A stretch of DNA of 64,000 nucleotides from Streptomyces rubradiris (GTDB taxonomy: Bacteria > Actinomycetota > Actinomycetes > Streptomycetales > Streptomycetaceae): positions 1,753,501-1,817,500 of the forward strand of contig NZ_BNEA01000001.1 in NCBI RefSeq assembly GCF_016860525.1. The letters are read 5' to 3'. A program made the translations under genes and the position numbers. The notes under the pieces were generated by a model. That model was not told the DNA's origin. It worked only from the letters and a program-made list of their open reading frames with translations, and made no database searches. Below, piece by piece: positions 18,023-26,376 of this stretch; the stretch's first letter is position 1; each line of letters begins with the position of its first letter.

Positions 18023-18655
18023 TCAGAGCTCGGGGCCGTCCCCGGGCTCCTCCTGGTAGGAGTAGCGCTGTTCCTTCCAGGGGTCGCCGATGTTGTGGTA
18101 GCCGCGCTCCTCCCAGAAGCCGCGGCGGTCGGCGGTCATGTACTCCACGCCCCGGACCCACTTCGGGCCCTTCCACGCGTACAGGTGGGGCACGATCAGG
18201 CGGACCGGGAAGCCGTGCTCGGCGGTGAGCAGCTCGCCGCCCTTGTGGGTGGCGAAGATGGTCCGCTCGGAGCGGAAGTCCGACAGCCGCAGATTCGAGC
18301 TGAAGCCGTACTCCGCCCAGACCATCACATGGGTGACGTCCGGCGCCGGCGGCGCGAGGTCCAGGACGGCGCTCGCCGGGACGCCGCCCCACTCCGCGCC
18401 GAGCATGCTGTACTTCGTCACGCAGTGCAGGTCGGCCACCACCGTGGTGTACGGCAGGGCCGTGAACTCCTCGTGCGTCCAGGTGTGCTTGCCGCCGTCG
18501 GCGGTGGCGCCGAAGACCCGGAACTCCCAGCGCTCGGGCCGGAACTTCGGCACGGGTCCGTAGTGCGTGACCGGCCAGCCCCGCTGGAGCCGCTGACCCG
18601 GCGGAAGCTCGGACCCCGCCGCCGCCCCAGACTCGCGCTCCACCGGATGACCCAT
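18023..18655 (-). CDS. Sulfite oxidase-like molybdopterin-dependent protein
   Basis: A 210-residue protein with the oxidoreductase molybdopterin-binding fold: WTHEEFTALPYTTVVADLHCVTKYS carries the molybdenum-ligand Cys, followed by WGGVPASAVLDLA, LLTAEHGFPVRLIVPHLYAWKGPKWV and WEERGYHNIGDPW. It lacks a signal peptide and the C-terminal dimerisation domain of full sulfite oxidases; stand-alone versions like this resemble the MsrP (YedY) catalytic domain. Substrate unknown. It is divergent from bfr. Confidence 0.85.
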   Translation of the reverse strand: MGHPVERESGAAAGSELPPGQRLQRGWPVTHYGPVPKFRPERWEFRVFGATADGGKHTWTHEEFTALPYTTVVADLHCVTKYSMLGAEWGGVPASAVLDLAPPAPDVTHVMVWAEYGFSSNLRLSDFRSERTIFATHKGGELLTAEHGFPVRLIVPHLYAWKGPKWVRGVEYMTADRRGFWEERGYHNIGDPWKEQRYSYQEEPGDGPEL

Positions 18656-18738
18656 GTATCCATCCTGACAGACCCCGGACAGTGCCCCTGACCACCCACC
18701 CCCGAATGGGACAATTGCCTACAACTCAGTTCTTACTT

Positions 18739-18756
18739 ACTAAGTACGCACTTACT
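18739..18756. promoter_or_regulatory. Imperfect palindrome between sulfite-oxidase-like gene and bfr
   Basis: ACTAAGTACGCACTTACT is centred between two divergent genes, with perfect TAAGT-N4-ACTTA arms, and upstream it is part of repeated TTACT direct repeats (from 18733). It is AT-rich compared with its surroundings and is a candidate operator for bfr. It does not match the actinobacterial iron box. Confidence 0.45.
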
Positions 18757-18825
18757 GGACGATCTTCTCCGCCGGTGCAATCATGCGGCGCTATCGGGCC
18801 GGTCCACCTGGAAGGAGTCCACCCC

Positions 18826-19344
18826 ATGCAAGGCGACCCCGAGGTCATCGAACTGCTGAACGAACAGCTGACCGCCGAGCTGACCGCGATCAACCAGTAC
18901 TTCCTGCACGCCAAGCTCCAGGACCACAAGGGATGGACCAAGCTCGCGCGGTACACCCGGGCGGAGTCGTTCGACGAGATGCGGCACGCCGAGATCCTCA
19001 CCGACCGCATCCTGCTCCTGGACGGCCTGCCCAACTACCAGCGGCTGTTCCATGTGCGGGTCGGGCAGACGGTGACCGAGATGTTCCAGGCGGACCGGCA
19101 GGTCGAGGTCGAGGCCATCGACCGGCTGCGCCGGGGCGTGCAGCTGATGCGGGAGAAGGACGACATCACGTCGGCCAACGTCTTCGAGGCGATCCTGGCC
19201 GACGAGGAACACCACATCGACTACCTGGACACCCAGCTGGAGCTGGTGGACAAGCTGGGCGAGGCGCTCTACCTGTCGACCGTGGTCGAGCAGAGCCAGC
19301 CGGACTCCTCCGGTCCGGGCACGGGCGGCTTCTCCACCCACTGA
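18826..19344 (+). CDS. bfr: Bacterioferritin
   Basis: A 172-residue iron-storage ferritin that forms a 24-subunit shell and oxidises Fe(II). Ferroxidase ligands are visible in NEQLTAELTAINQYFLHAK, RAESFDEMRHAEI and ILADEEHHIDYLD; the Met in FDEMRHAE is the heme-binding position between subunits. GAAGGAG lies ahead of the ATG at 18826. It is convergent with bfd, encoding the ferredoxin that releases its iron. Confidence 0.95.
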   Translation: MQGDPEVIELLNEQLTAELTAINQYFLHAKLQDHKGWTKLARYTRAESFDEMRHAEILTDRILLLDGLPNYQRLFHVRVGQTVTEMFQADRQVEVEAIDRLRRGVQLMREKDDITSANVFEAILADEEHHIDYLDTQLELVDKLGEALYLSTVVEQSQPDSSGPGTGGFSTH

Positions 19345-19376
19345 GCCACCGCGCGGGCAGCCCCGGACGCGAACGG

Positions 19377-19601
19377 CTAGGCCGCGTCGTCCAGCCGTAC
19401 CAGGGCCGGGGCCCGCTGGTCGATCAGTTCCCGGCGCGGGCAGGCGCCGCGGCCGAGCAGGGCCTGGATGCGCCGGACACAGCCGCCGCAGTCGGTGCCC
19501 GCCTTGCAGGCGGAGGCGATCTGGCGCGGGGTGCAGGCGCCGTTCTCCGCGTGCTGCTTCACCTGGTCCTCGGTGATGCCGAAGCAACTGCAGACGTACA
19601 C
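19377..19601 (-). CDS. bfd: Bacterioferritin-associated ferredoxin
   Basis: A 74-residue [2Fe-2S] protein with the Bfd cysteine pattern: MYVCSCFGITEDQV gives C-x-C, and CKAGTDCGGC gives the C-x2-C pair. It delivers electrons to bacterioferritin to mobilise stored iron. An iron box lies upstream, so it should be made when iron is scarce, which fits an iron-release role. Confidence 0.93.
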   Translation of the reverse strand: MYVCSCFGITEDQVKQHAENGACTPRQIASACKAGTDCGGCVRRIQALLGRGACPRRELIDQRAPALVRLDDAA

Positions 19602-19652
19602 GCGGGTTCACCTCCCCGAGGGGTTCGCTGGTCCATGCACTCCCCGTTCCGG

Positions 19653-19671
19653 TGAGGCAAACCTAACCTTA
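19653..19671 (-). promoter_or_regulatory. Iron box (DmdR1/IdeR type) upstream of bfd
   Basis: The minus-strand sequence is TAAGGTTAGGTTTGCCTCA, which agrees at about 13 of 19 positions with the actinobacterial iron box TTAGGTTAGGCTAACCTAA (consensus from memory), ahead of bfd by about 50 bases. Confidence 0.7.
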
Positions 19672-19698
19672 CCCACGCGCTGGCACCCGGGAAAGCGG

Positions 19699-19732
19699 CT
19701 GGGGCGCGGATCGGGTGTGATCCGCGCCCCAG
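19699..19732 (-). terminator. Terminator hairpin after DAHP synthase gene
   Basis: A perfect 14-bp stem (19699-19712 with 19719-19732), loop GGGTGT, lies 20 bases past the stop of the DAHP synthase gene and before bfd's promoter. Confidence 0.75.
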
Positions 19733-19752
19733 GGTGGCTCATCGGCCGCCGG

Positions 19753-21099
19753 TCACTGGTCCCGGTACATCTCGGCCACGAGGAACGCCAGGTCCAGCGA
19801 CTGGCTGCGGTTCAGCCGGGGGTCGCAGGCCGTCTCGTAGCGCTGGTGCAGGTCGTCCACGAAGATCTCGTCGCCGCCGCCCACGCACTCGGTGACGTCG
19901 TCGCCGGTCAGCTCCACGTGGATGCCACCCGGGTGGGTGCCGAGCTCCTTGTGGACCTCGAAGAAGCCCTTGACCTCGTCGAGCACGTCGTCGAAGCGGC
20001 GGGTCTTGTGCCCGGAGGCCGCCTCGAAGGTGTTGCCGTGCATCGGGTCGGTCACCCAGGCCACCGTCGCCCCGGACGCCGTGACCTTCTCGACCAGGTC
20101 GGGGAGCTTGTCGCGGATCTTGTCGGCGCCCATCCGGACGATGAAGGTCAGCCGGCCCGGCTCCCGCTCGGGGTCGAGGCGCTCGATGTACTGCAGCGCG
20201 TCCTCGGCCGTGGTGGTCGGGCCGAGCTTGATGCCGATCGGGTTGCGGATCCGCGAGGCGAACTCGATGTGCGCGTGGTCCAGCTGCCGGGTGCGCTCAC
20301 CGATCCACACCATGTGCGCGGAGACGTCGTACAGCTGCCCGGTGCGCGAGTCGACCCGGGTGAGGGCGGTCTCGTAGTCCAGCAGCAGTGCCTCGTGCGA
20401 GGAGTAGAACTCGACGGTCTTGAACTCCTCCGGGTCCGCCCCGCAGGCGTGCATGAAGTTCAGCGCGTTGTCGATCTCGCGCGCGAGCTGCTCGTAGCGC
20501 TGGCCGGACGGCGAGGTGCGCACGAAGTCCTGGTTCCAGGCATGCACCTGGCGCAGGTCGGCGTAGCCGCCGGTGGTGAAGGCGCGCACCAGGTTCAGCG
20601 TGGACGCCGACGCGTGGTACATGCGCTTGAGCCGCTCCGGGTCCGGGATGCGGCTGGCCTCGGTGAAGTCGAAGCCGTTGACGGAGTCGCCCCGGTACAC
20701 CGGCAGCGTCACGCCGTCGCGGGTCTCGGTCGGCTTGGAGCGCGGCTTGGAGTACTGCCCCGCGATGCGGCCGACCTTCACCACGGGCACGGAGGCCGCG
20801 TAGGTCAGGACGGCGCCCATCTGGAGCAGCGTCTTCAGCTTGTTGCGGATCTGGTCGGCGGACACGCCGTCGAAGGCCTCCGCGCAGTCGCCGCCCTGGA
20901 GGAGGAACGCCTCTCCCTTGGCGACGGCCGCCATCCGGGCGCGCAGCTGGTCGCACTCGCCCGCGAAGACGAGCGGCGGGAAGCTCTCCAGTTCGGTGAT
21001 CACCTTACGGACAGCTTCCTGGTCCGGATACTCCGGCTGCTGTGCCGCCGGGAGGTCTCGCCAGGTGTTCATGTCGACGATGGAGGCGTTTGCGTTCAC
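19753..21099 (-). CDS. aroG: Class II 3-deoxy-7-phosphoheptulonate synthase
   Basis: A 448-residue class II (plant-type) DAHP synthase, which makes the first shikimate-pathway intermediate from PEP and erythrose-4-phosphate. Landmarks: FAGECDQLRARMA, FLLQGGDCAEAF, GRIAGQYSKPRSKP, NFMHACGADPEEF, YSSHEALLLDYE, WIGERTRQLDHAHIEF and GIKLGPTTTAEDA, VTDPMHGNTF and GGIHVELTGDDVTEC. It is divergent from trpL-trpEG, so a supply enzyme and its tryptophan user share one control region. M. tuberculosis aroG is in the same syntenic place. Confidence 0.95.
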   Translation of the reverse strand: MNANASIVDMNTWRDLPAAQQPEYPDQEAVRKVITELESFPPLVFAGECDQLRARMAAVAKGEAFLLQGGDCAEAFDGVSADQIRNKLKTLLQMGAVLTYAASVPVVKVGRIAGQYSKPRSKPTETRDGVTLPVYRGDSVNGFDFTEASRIPDPERLKRMYHASASTLNLVRAFTTGGYADLRQVHAWNQDFVRTSPSGQRYEQLAREIDNALNFMHACGADPEEFKTVEFYSSHEALLLDYETALTRVDSRTGQLYDVSAHMVWIGERTRQLDHAHIEFASRIRNPIGIKLGPTTTAEDALQYIERLDPEREPGRLTFIVRMGADKIRDKLPDLVEKVTASGATVAWVTDPMHGNTFEAASGHKTRRFDDVLDEVKGFFEVHKELGTHPGGIHVELTGDDVTECVGGGDEIFVDDLHQRYETACDPRLNRSQSLDLAFLVAEMYRDQ

Positions 21100-21276
21100 G
21101 CACCCAGACTAAGGGCTGCGTGCGCGGTGTCGGTCCCGCGCCCAAACTCTGGGACGCCGGATCCCGTGGACCCGGCGCCCGGCCCCCGCGGAGGCGGGGA
21201 GGTGCGAGCCGCACGTGGCTCACCGAGCGCGCGCCCCGGTGGACACGGGCCCCGCGAGAGCCCTATGGTCTCCGGC

Positions 21277-21333
21277 ATGTTCGCGCTTTCGACCCAGAAC
21301 TGGTGGTGGACCGCTCATCCGGCGGCCCACTGA
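21277..21333 (+). CDS. trpL: trp leader peptide (attenuation)
   Basis: An 18-residue reading frame, MFALSTQNWWWTAHPAAH, with three consecutive Trp codons, the hallmark of trp attenuation. Ribosome stalling at these codons when charged Trp-tRNA is scarce would prevent formation of the terminator at 21354-21380 and allow transcription into trpEG. Similar Trp-rich leaders are known upstream of Streptomyces trpE. Confidence 0.92.
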   Translation: MFALSTQNWWWTAHPAAH

Positions 21334-21353
21334 TCGCGCGTACGACGACTTCG

Positions 21354-21380
21354 CGAAGGCCGCCCGAGGGGCGGCCTTCG
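21354..21380 (+). terminator. trp attenuator hairpin
   Basis: A perfect 12-bp stem (21354-21365 with 21369-21380) with loop GAG lies 20 bases after the leader-peptide stop and 47 before the trpEG start, the position expected for the attenuator terminator. The U tract is weak (GCGTTTCC). Confidence 0.8.
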
Positions 21381-21427
21381 GCGTTTCCGGGGCCGTTCCT
21401 CACCGACACCGACGGAACGAGGAACCC

Positions 21428-23284
21428 ATGGACCTGGCACGGCTCGCGCACGACGACCGCCCCTTCGCCCTGCTCCGCCGCCGCACCCCGGGCCGCGACG
21501 AGCAGCTGGTGGAGGTGCTGATCGGCCCGGTGACCCGGCGGGAGAAGCTGGCCGGCCTGCCCGACGAGGGGCTCGCCCTGGTGCCGTTCCGGCAACTGGG
21601 CGAGCGCGGCTTCGACGTCCGCGACGACGGCACCCCGCTGCTGGTGCTCACCCCCGAGGAGTCCTGCGAACTCCCGCTGGCCGAAGCGCTGGACCAACTG
21701 CCCGCGCACGAGGTGCGGGTCGAGGACGGCGGCTTCGACGTGGCCGACGACGAGTACGGCGAGATCGTCGGCCGGGTGCTGCGCGAGGAGATCGGCCGGG
21801 GCGAGGGCGCGAACTTCGTGATCCGGCGCACGTACGAGGGCCGCGTCCCCGGCTTCGGCCGCGCGGACGCGCTCGCGCTGTTCCGGCGGCTGCTGGTGGC
21901 CGAGCGGGGCGCGTACTGGACGTTCGTGGTGCACACCGGGGAGCGGACGCTGGTGGGCGCGAGCCCCGAGGTGCACGTGCGGATGAACGGCGGCACGGTC
22001 GTCATGAACCCGATCAGCGGCACGTACCGCTATCCGGCCGGGGGGCCCACCCCCAAGGACCTGCTGACGTTCCTCTCCGACGCCAAGGAGACCGAGGAGC
22101 TGTCGATGGTCGTCGACGAGGAGCTGAAGATGATGTGCACCGTCGGCGACATGGGCGGCGTCGTCGTCGGCCCCCGGCTCAAGGAGATGGCGCACCTCGC
22201 GCACACCGAGTACGAGCTGCGCGGGAAGTCCTCGCTGGACGCGCGGGAGGTGCTGCGGGAGACCATGTTCGCGGCGACGGTGACCGGGTCGCCGGTACAG
22301 AACGCCTGCCGGGTCATCAAGCGGTACGAGCCCACCGGGCGCGGGTACTACGCGGGGGCGCTGGCCCTGCTCGGGCGGGACGCCGGGGGCGCGCAGACCC
22401 TCGACTCGCCCATCCTGATCCGCACCGCCGACATCGGCGCCGACGGCCGGCTGCGGGTACCGGTCGGGGCGACGCTGGTACGCGGCTCCGACCCGGCCGG
22501 CGAGGTCGCCGAGACCCACGCCAAGGCGGCGGGCGTGCTGGCCGCCCTCGGGGTGCGGCCCGCCCGGCCGCGGGCGGAGCGGGAGCGGCCCCGGCTGGCC
22601 GACGACCCCCGGGTGCGGGCCGCGCTGGACGGCCGGCGGGCCGGGCTCGCGCCGTTCTGGCTGCGGATGCAGGAGCGGTCCGCGGACCTGGCGGGCCACG
22701 CCCTGGTGGTGGACGGCGAGGACACCTTCACCGCGATGCTGGCGCACGTCCTGCGCTCGGGCGGGCTTGAGGTGACCGTCCGGCGCTACGACGAGCCCGG
22801 GCTGCGCGCGGCGGTGCTCGGCCACGACGGGCCGGTCGTCCTCGGGCCCGGCCCCGGCGACCCGCGCGACCTCGCCGACCCCAAGATGCGGATCCTGCGC
22901 GAGCTGGCCGCCGAGCTGACCGGGACGCACCCGCACGGGGTGCTCGGCGTCTGCCTCGGGCACGAGCTGATCGCGGCCGGGCTGGGCCTGGACATCGTCC
23001 GCAAGCGGGTGCCGTACCAGGGGGCGCAGACCGTGATCGACCTGTTCGGGCGGAGCGAGACCGTCGGCTTCTACAACAGCTTCGTCGCCCGCTGCGACGA
23101 GCAGACGGCCCGCGAACTGGCCGCGCACGGCGTGGAGGTGAGCCGCTCGCCCGACGACGAGCTGCACGCCCTGCGCGGCCCCGGCTTCGCCGGCGTCCAG
23201 TTCCACCCGGAGTCGGTACTGACGCTGAACGGGGCGGCGATCGTGCGGGAACTGGTGGCCGGGCTGCGCCGCACCACCGTGTAG
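21428..23284 (+). CDS. trpE: Anthranilate synthase, fused TrpE-TrpG
   Basis: A 618-residue single-chain enzyme that converts chorismate and glutamine to anthranilate. The N-terminal TrpE part (about 1-420) has MNPISGTYRYP, ELSMVVDEELKMM, SSLDAREVLRETMFAATVTGSP and GRGYYAGALALL. The C-terminal glutaminase part (about 440-618) has VVLGPGPGDP, the nucleophile in LGVCLGHE and FHPES. Regulated by trpL attenuation. Such fusions occur also in phenazine (PhzE) pathways, but there is no phz gene here and the trp leader supports a tryptophan role. Confidence 0.93.
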   Translation: MDLARLAHDDRPFALLRRRTPGRDEQLVEVLIGPVTRREKLAGLPDEGLALVPFRQLGERGFDVRDDGTPLLVLTPEESCELPLAEALDQLPAHEVRVEDGGFDVADDEYGEIVGRVLREEIGRGEGANFVIRRTYEGRVPGFGRADALALFRRLLVAERGAYWTFVVHTGERTLVGASPEVHVRMNGGTVVMNPISGTYRYPAGGPTPKDLLTFLSDAKETEELSMVVDEELKMMCTVGDMGGVVVGPRLKEMAHLAHTEYELRGKSSLDAREVLRETMFAATVTGSPVQNACRVIKRYEPTGRGYYAGALALLGRDAGGAQTLDSPILIRTADIGADGRLRVPVGATLVRGSDPAGEVAETHAKAAGVLAALGVRPARPRAERERPRLADDPRVRAALDGRRAGLAPFWLRMQERSADLAGHALVVDGEDTFTAMLAHVLRSGGLEVTVRRYDEPGLRAAVLGHDGPVVLGPGPGDPRDLADPKMRILRELAAELTGTHPHGVLGVCLGHELIAAGLGLDIVRKRVPYQGAQTVIDLFGRSETVGFYNSFVARCDEQTARELAAHGVEVSRSPDDELHALRGPGFAGVQFHPESVLTLNGAAIVRELVAGLRRTTV

Positions 23285-23299
23285 CCGTCCCCCCGGGGG

Positions 23300-24328
23300 T
23301 CAGCCGAAGAAGACCCCGGCCTCCTGGTAGAGCCGGGGGTCGACGGTCTTCAGCCGGGCCGTGGCCTCGGTGAGGGGGACGCGGACGATGTCGGTGCCGC
23401 GCAGGGCGACCATCCGGCCGAAGTCCCCCTCGTGCACGCAGTCGACGGCGTGCAGGCCGAAGCGGGTGGCGAGCCAGCGGTCGAAGGCGCTGGGGGTGCC
23501 GCCGCGCTGGACGTGCCCGAGGACCGTGGTGCGCGCCTCCTTGCCGGTGCGCTTCTCGATCTGCTTGGCCAGCCACTCCCCCACCCCGGACAGCCGGACG
23601 TGCCCGAAGGAGTCCCGCGAGTCGTCCTTGAGCACCATCTCGCCGTCCTTCGGCATGGCGCCCTCGGCGACGACCACGATCGGCGCGTAGGCGGACCGGA
23701 ACCGGGAGGTCACCCACTCGCAGACCTGGTCGACGTCGAAGCGCTGCTCGGGGATGAGGATGACGTTGGCGCCGCCGGCCAGTCCGGAGTGCAGGGCGAT
23801 CCAGCCGGCGTGCCGGCCCATCACCTCCACCACCAGCACCCGCATGTGGGACTCCGCGGTGGTGTGCAGCCGGTCGATGGCCTCGGTGGCGATGTTGACG
23901 GCGGTGTCGAAGCCGAAGGTGTAGTCGGTGGCGGACAGGTCGTTGTCGATGGTCTTCGGCACACCGACGCAGGGCATGCCGTACTCGTCGGACAGCCGTG
24001 CCGCGACCCCCAGGGTGTCCTCGCCACCGATCGCGATGAGCGCCTGGATCTCCTGCTTGGCCAGGTTGTCCTTGATCCGGCGGATGCCGTCGGACACCTT
24101 GAGCGGATTGGTCCGGGAGGAGCCGAGGATGGTGCCGCCGCGGGGCAGGATGCCGCGCACGGCGGGGATGTCGAGACGGACGGTGTCGTTCTCCAGGGGA
24201 CCGCGCCAGCCGTCCCGGAAGCCGACGAAGTCATGGCCGTACTCCTGCACGCCCTTGCGGACGACGCCCCGGATGACGGCGTTGAGCCCGGGGCAGTCGC
24301 CGCCTCCGGTCAGTACTCCGACCCGCAT
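23300..24328 (-). CDS. pfkA: 6-phosphofructokinase
   Basis: A 342-residue PFK of glycolysis. Motifs: VGVLTGGGDCPGLNAVIRG, RGGTILGSSRTNP, IAIGGEDTLG, VPKTIDNDL, MGRHAGWIAL and VLGHVQRGGTPSAFDR. The pattern GGED plus PKTIDND (Asp at the 104-like and Lys at the 124-like position of E. coli PFK) is the one linked with pyrophosphate use, yet from memory the close S. coelicolor enzyme is ATP-dependent, so donor specificity needs assay. Convergent with trpEG, 15 bases apart. Confidence 0.93.
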   Translation of the reverse strand: MRVGVLTGGGDCPGLNAVIRGVVRKGVQEYGHDFVGFRDGWRGPLENDTVRLDIPAVRGILPRGGTILGSSRTNPLKVSDGIRRIKDNLAKQEIQALIAIGGEDTLGVAARLSDEYGMPCVGVPKTIDNDLSATDYTFGFDTAVNIATEAIDRLHTTAESHMRVLVVEVMGRHAGWIALHSGLAGGANVILIPEQRFDVDQVCEWVTSRFRSAYAPIVVVAEGAMPKDGEMVLKDDSRDSFGHVRLSGVGEWLAKQIEKRTGKEARTTVLGHVQRGGTPSAFDRWLATRFGLHAVDCVHEGDFGRMVALRGTDIVRVPLTEATARLKTVDPRLYQEAGVFFG

Positions 24329-24448
24329 GGAAATGTCCCTTCGCCGCGGTTACCTGACGTTTGGTCACGCTAATGGTGATTCAGGTCACACCGGGATAGG
24401 CGAGAAGGGTGATTCGGGGGCGGACGGCGGATGCGCCCTGTGCGCGCC

Positions 24449-25126
24449 CTACTCCTCGTCGAGTCCGCGCTCTATGGCGTACCGGACCAGCTCCACCCGG
24501 TTGTGCAGCTGGAGCTTGCCGAGGGTGTTCTGGACGTGGTTCTGCACGGTGCGGTGGGAGATGACGAGGCGTTCGGCGATCTGCTTGTAGCTCAGCCCCT
24601 TCGCCACCAGCCGCAGCACCTCCGTCTCCCGGTCGGTCAGCCGGGGGGCGCCCGGCTCGTCGGCGTCCGCGGCGGGCGCGGGTTCGGCGGCCAGCCGCCG
24701 GTACTCGCCGAGGACCAGCCCGGCCAGGCCCGGGGTGAACACCGGGTCGCCGACGGCGGTGCGGCGCACCGCGTCCAGCAGTTCCTCGGTGGAGGCCGAC
24801 TTCAGCAGATAGCCGGTCGCACCGGACTTCACGGCCTCCAGCACGTCCGCGTGCTCGCCGCTCGCCGACAGCACCAGGACCCGCAACGCCGGGTTGTGAC
24901 CCACCAGTTCCTTGCACACCTGGACACCGGGCTTGGCCGGCAGGTTCAGGTCCAGCACCAGCACGTCGGGGGCGGCGGCCTTGGCGCGGCGGACCGCCTG
25001 CTCGCCGTCGCCGGCGGTGGCGACCACCTCGAACCCGGACTCGGCCAGGTCCCGGGCGACCGCGTCCCGCCACATGGGGTGGTCGTCGACCACCATGACC
25101 TTGATCGGGTCCTGCCGCTCAGTCAT
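24449..25126 (-). CDS. macR: Response regulator MacR (NarL/FixJ type)
   Basis: A 225-residue regulator. The receiver domain has the acidic pair in VMVVDDHPMW, the phospho-acceptor Asp in VLVLDLNLPAKPG and Lys in YLLKSAS. The LuxR-type helix-turn-helix (RLTDRETEVLRLVAKGLSYKQIAERLVISHRTVQNHVQNTLGKLQ) follows a Pro/Ala linker. ATG at 25126 overlaps the kinase stop (TGATG). From position next to pfkA and plsC and the MacS-type kinase, it is MacR, which controls membrane-protein genes and morphogenesis in Streptomyces (recalled). A matching operator is at 4732-4747. Confidence 0.85.
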   Translation of the reverse strand: MTERQDPIKVMVVDDHPMWRDAVARDLAESGFEVVATAGDGEQAVRRAKAAAPDVLVLDLNLPAKPGVQVCKELVGHNPALRVLVLSASGEHADVLEAVKSGATGYLLKSASTEELLDAVRRTAVGDPVFTPGLAGLVLGEYRRLAAEPAPAADADEPGAPRLTDRETEVLRLVAKGLSYKQIAERLVISHRTVQNHVQNTLGKLQLHNRVELVRYAIERGLDEE

Positions 25127-26349
25127 CACCGTTCCGCCTTCTTCCCCCGCGCCCGCACGGCGCCCTTGGGTACCTTCAGTTCGACCTCCGTGCCCTGCCC
25201 GGGCACGGAGAGGATCTCGGCACCGCCGCCGAGGTCGCGCAGTCTGCCCCGGATCGACAGGGCCACCCCGAGCCGGCCCTCGCCCTCGGCCTGCGCGAGC
25301 CGGCCCTCGGGGATGCCGGGGCCGTCGTCCCGGACGGTGACGACGATCTCGTCCGGCTCGTCCTCCACCAGGATCCAGGCCCGCGCCCCCTCCCCGGCGT
25401 GCGCCCGTACGTTGTCCAGCGCGGCCCCGACCGCGGCGGCCACCTCACGGGCCGCGTCCGGCGACAGCGGCACCGGGGCGCCGGGCTCGGCCAGGCTCAC
25501 CCGGGCGCCCGCGTACGGCGCGAGCAGGGCGCGCAGATCGAGCGGACCGTCGTCGTCCGGTTCCTCCACCGCGCGGACCACGGCACCCTCCGCCAGGTCC
25601 TCCGAGACCCGGGAGACGGGGACCAGGCCGCCCGAGACCAGCGTGCGCAGGGCCACCTCCTGCTCCCCGGCCAGCCGGCCCAGCTCGGCCGCCTCGCCGC
25701 CCAGGGCCGCGCCCCGGCGCTTCACCATCGCCAGCACCTGGAGCACGCTGTCGTGGATGTCCCGGGCCAGCCGCTCCCGCTCCCGGGTCGCTGCCTCGAT
25801 CTCCAGCGCGCGGGCGAGGGTGCGCTCGGAGGCGCGGGCCACCTCCACGACGTAGCCGATGGCGATGGAGGCCACCCAGACCAGGATCACGTTGTGCACG
25901 GTGTCCCGGGCGGGGTGGCCGCGCTCGATCAGGTTGGCCGCGGCCACGGCCGTGGAGGCGATGGCCGCCCAGCGCCAGCCGCCCTTGACGGCGAAGGCCA
26001 GCACCGCGCCGGCGGTCCAGATCGACGGCAGGGTGGGGCCGCCGCTCGCGATCCGCTGGTGATTGTCGGCGAGGGGGGTGAGCAGGATGCCGGCGAGGGC
26101 GATGGCCAGGTCGGCGGCCAGGAAGCGCCGGGTGCAGCTCGCCGCGCCGGACACCTTGGGCAGGGTGGCCAGGGTCCACACGGCCAGGACGGCGTAGTAG
26201 GCGACGGCGACCCAGGGCCGGGTGAACCGGTCGTAGGCGGTGGCGCACAGGCCGATGGCGTACAGCATGGTCAGGACGCGGTAGCCGGCGAGCGCGCGCC
26301 ACAGCGGCAGCTCGACCGACATCCGCATGACGCGTTCGCGCTTGGGCAT
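25126..26349 (-). CDS. macS: Sensor histidine kinase MacS
   Basis: A 407-residue sensor kinase with an N-terminal membrane region (about six hydrophobic segments, residues 20-175, the DUF5931-like sensor), a HisKA_3 dimerisation helix with phosphorylatable His in ERERLARDIHDSVLQVLAMVKRR, and a GHKL ATPase domain (VGAALDNVRAHA, VRDDGPGIP, GRLGVALSIRGR). Its stop overlaps the macR start. Signal sensed is unknown. Upstream is a 27-base gap to the acyltransferase gene stop. Confidence 0.85.
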   Translation of the reverse strand: MPKRERVMRMSVELPLWRALAGYRVLTMLYAIGLCATAYDRFTRPWVAVAYYAVLAVWTLATLPKVSGAASCTRRFLAADLAIALAGILLTPLADNHQRIASGGPTLPSIWTAGAVLAFAVKGGWRWAAIASTAVAAANLIERGHPARDTVHNVILVWVASIAIGYVVEVARASERTLARALEIEAATRERERLARDIHDSVLQVLAMVKRRGAALGGEAAELGRLAGEQEVALRTLVSGGLVPVSRVSEDLAEGAVVRAVEEPDDDGPLDLRALLAPYAGARVSLAEPGAPVPLSPDAAREVAAAVGAALDNVRAHAGEGARAWILVEDEPDEIVVTVRDDGPGIPEGRLAQAEGEGRLGVALSIRGRLRDLGGGAEILSVPGQGTEVELKVPKGAVRARGKKAER

Positions 26350-26376
26350 GCCCCCGGTTCCCCCCGACTCCCCCGG

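Noticed and set aside
21428-23284. Phenazine PhzE-type enzyme
   Set aside because: Fused TrpEG resembles PhzE in architecture, but the Trp-rich leader and absence of phz genes support tryptophan biosynthesis.
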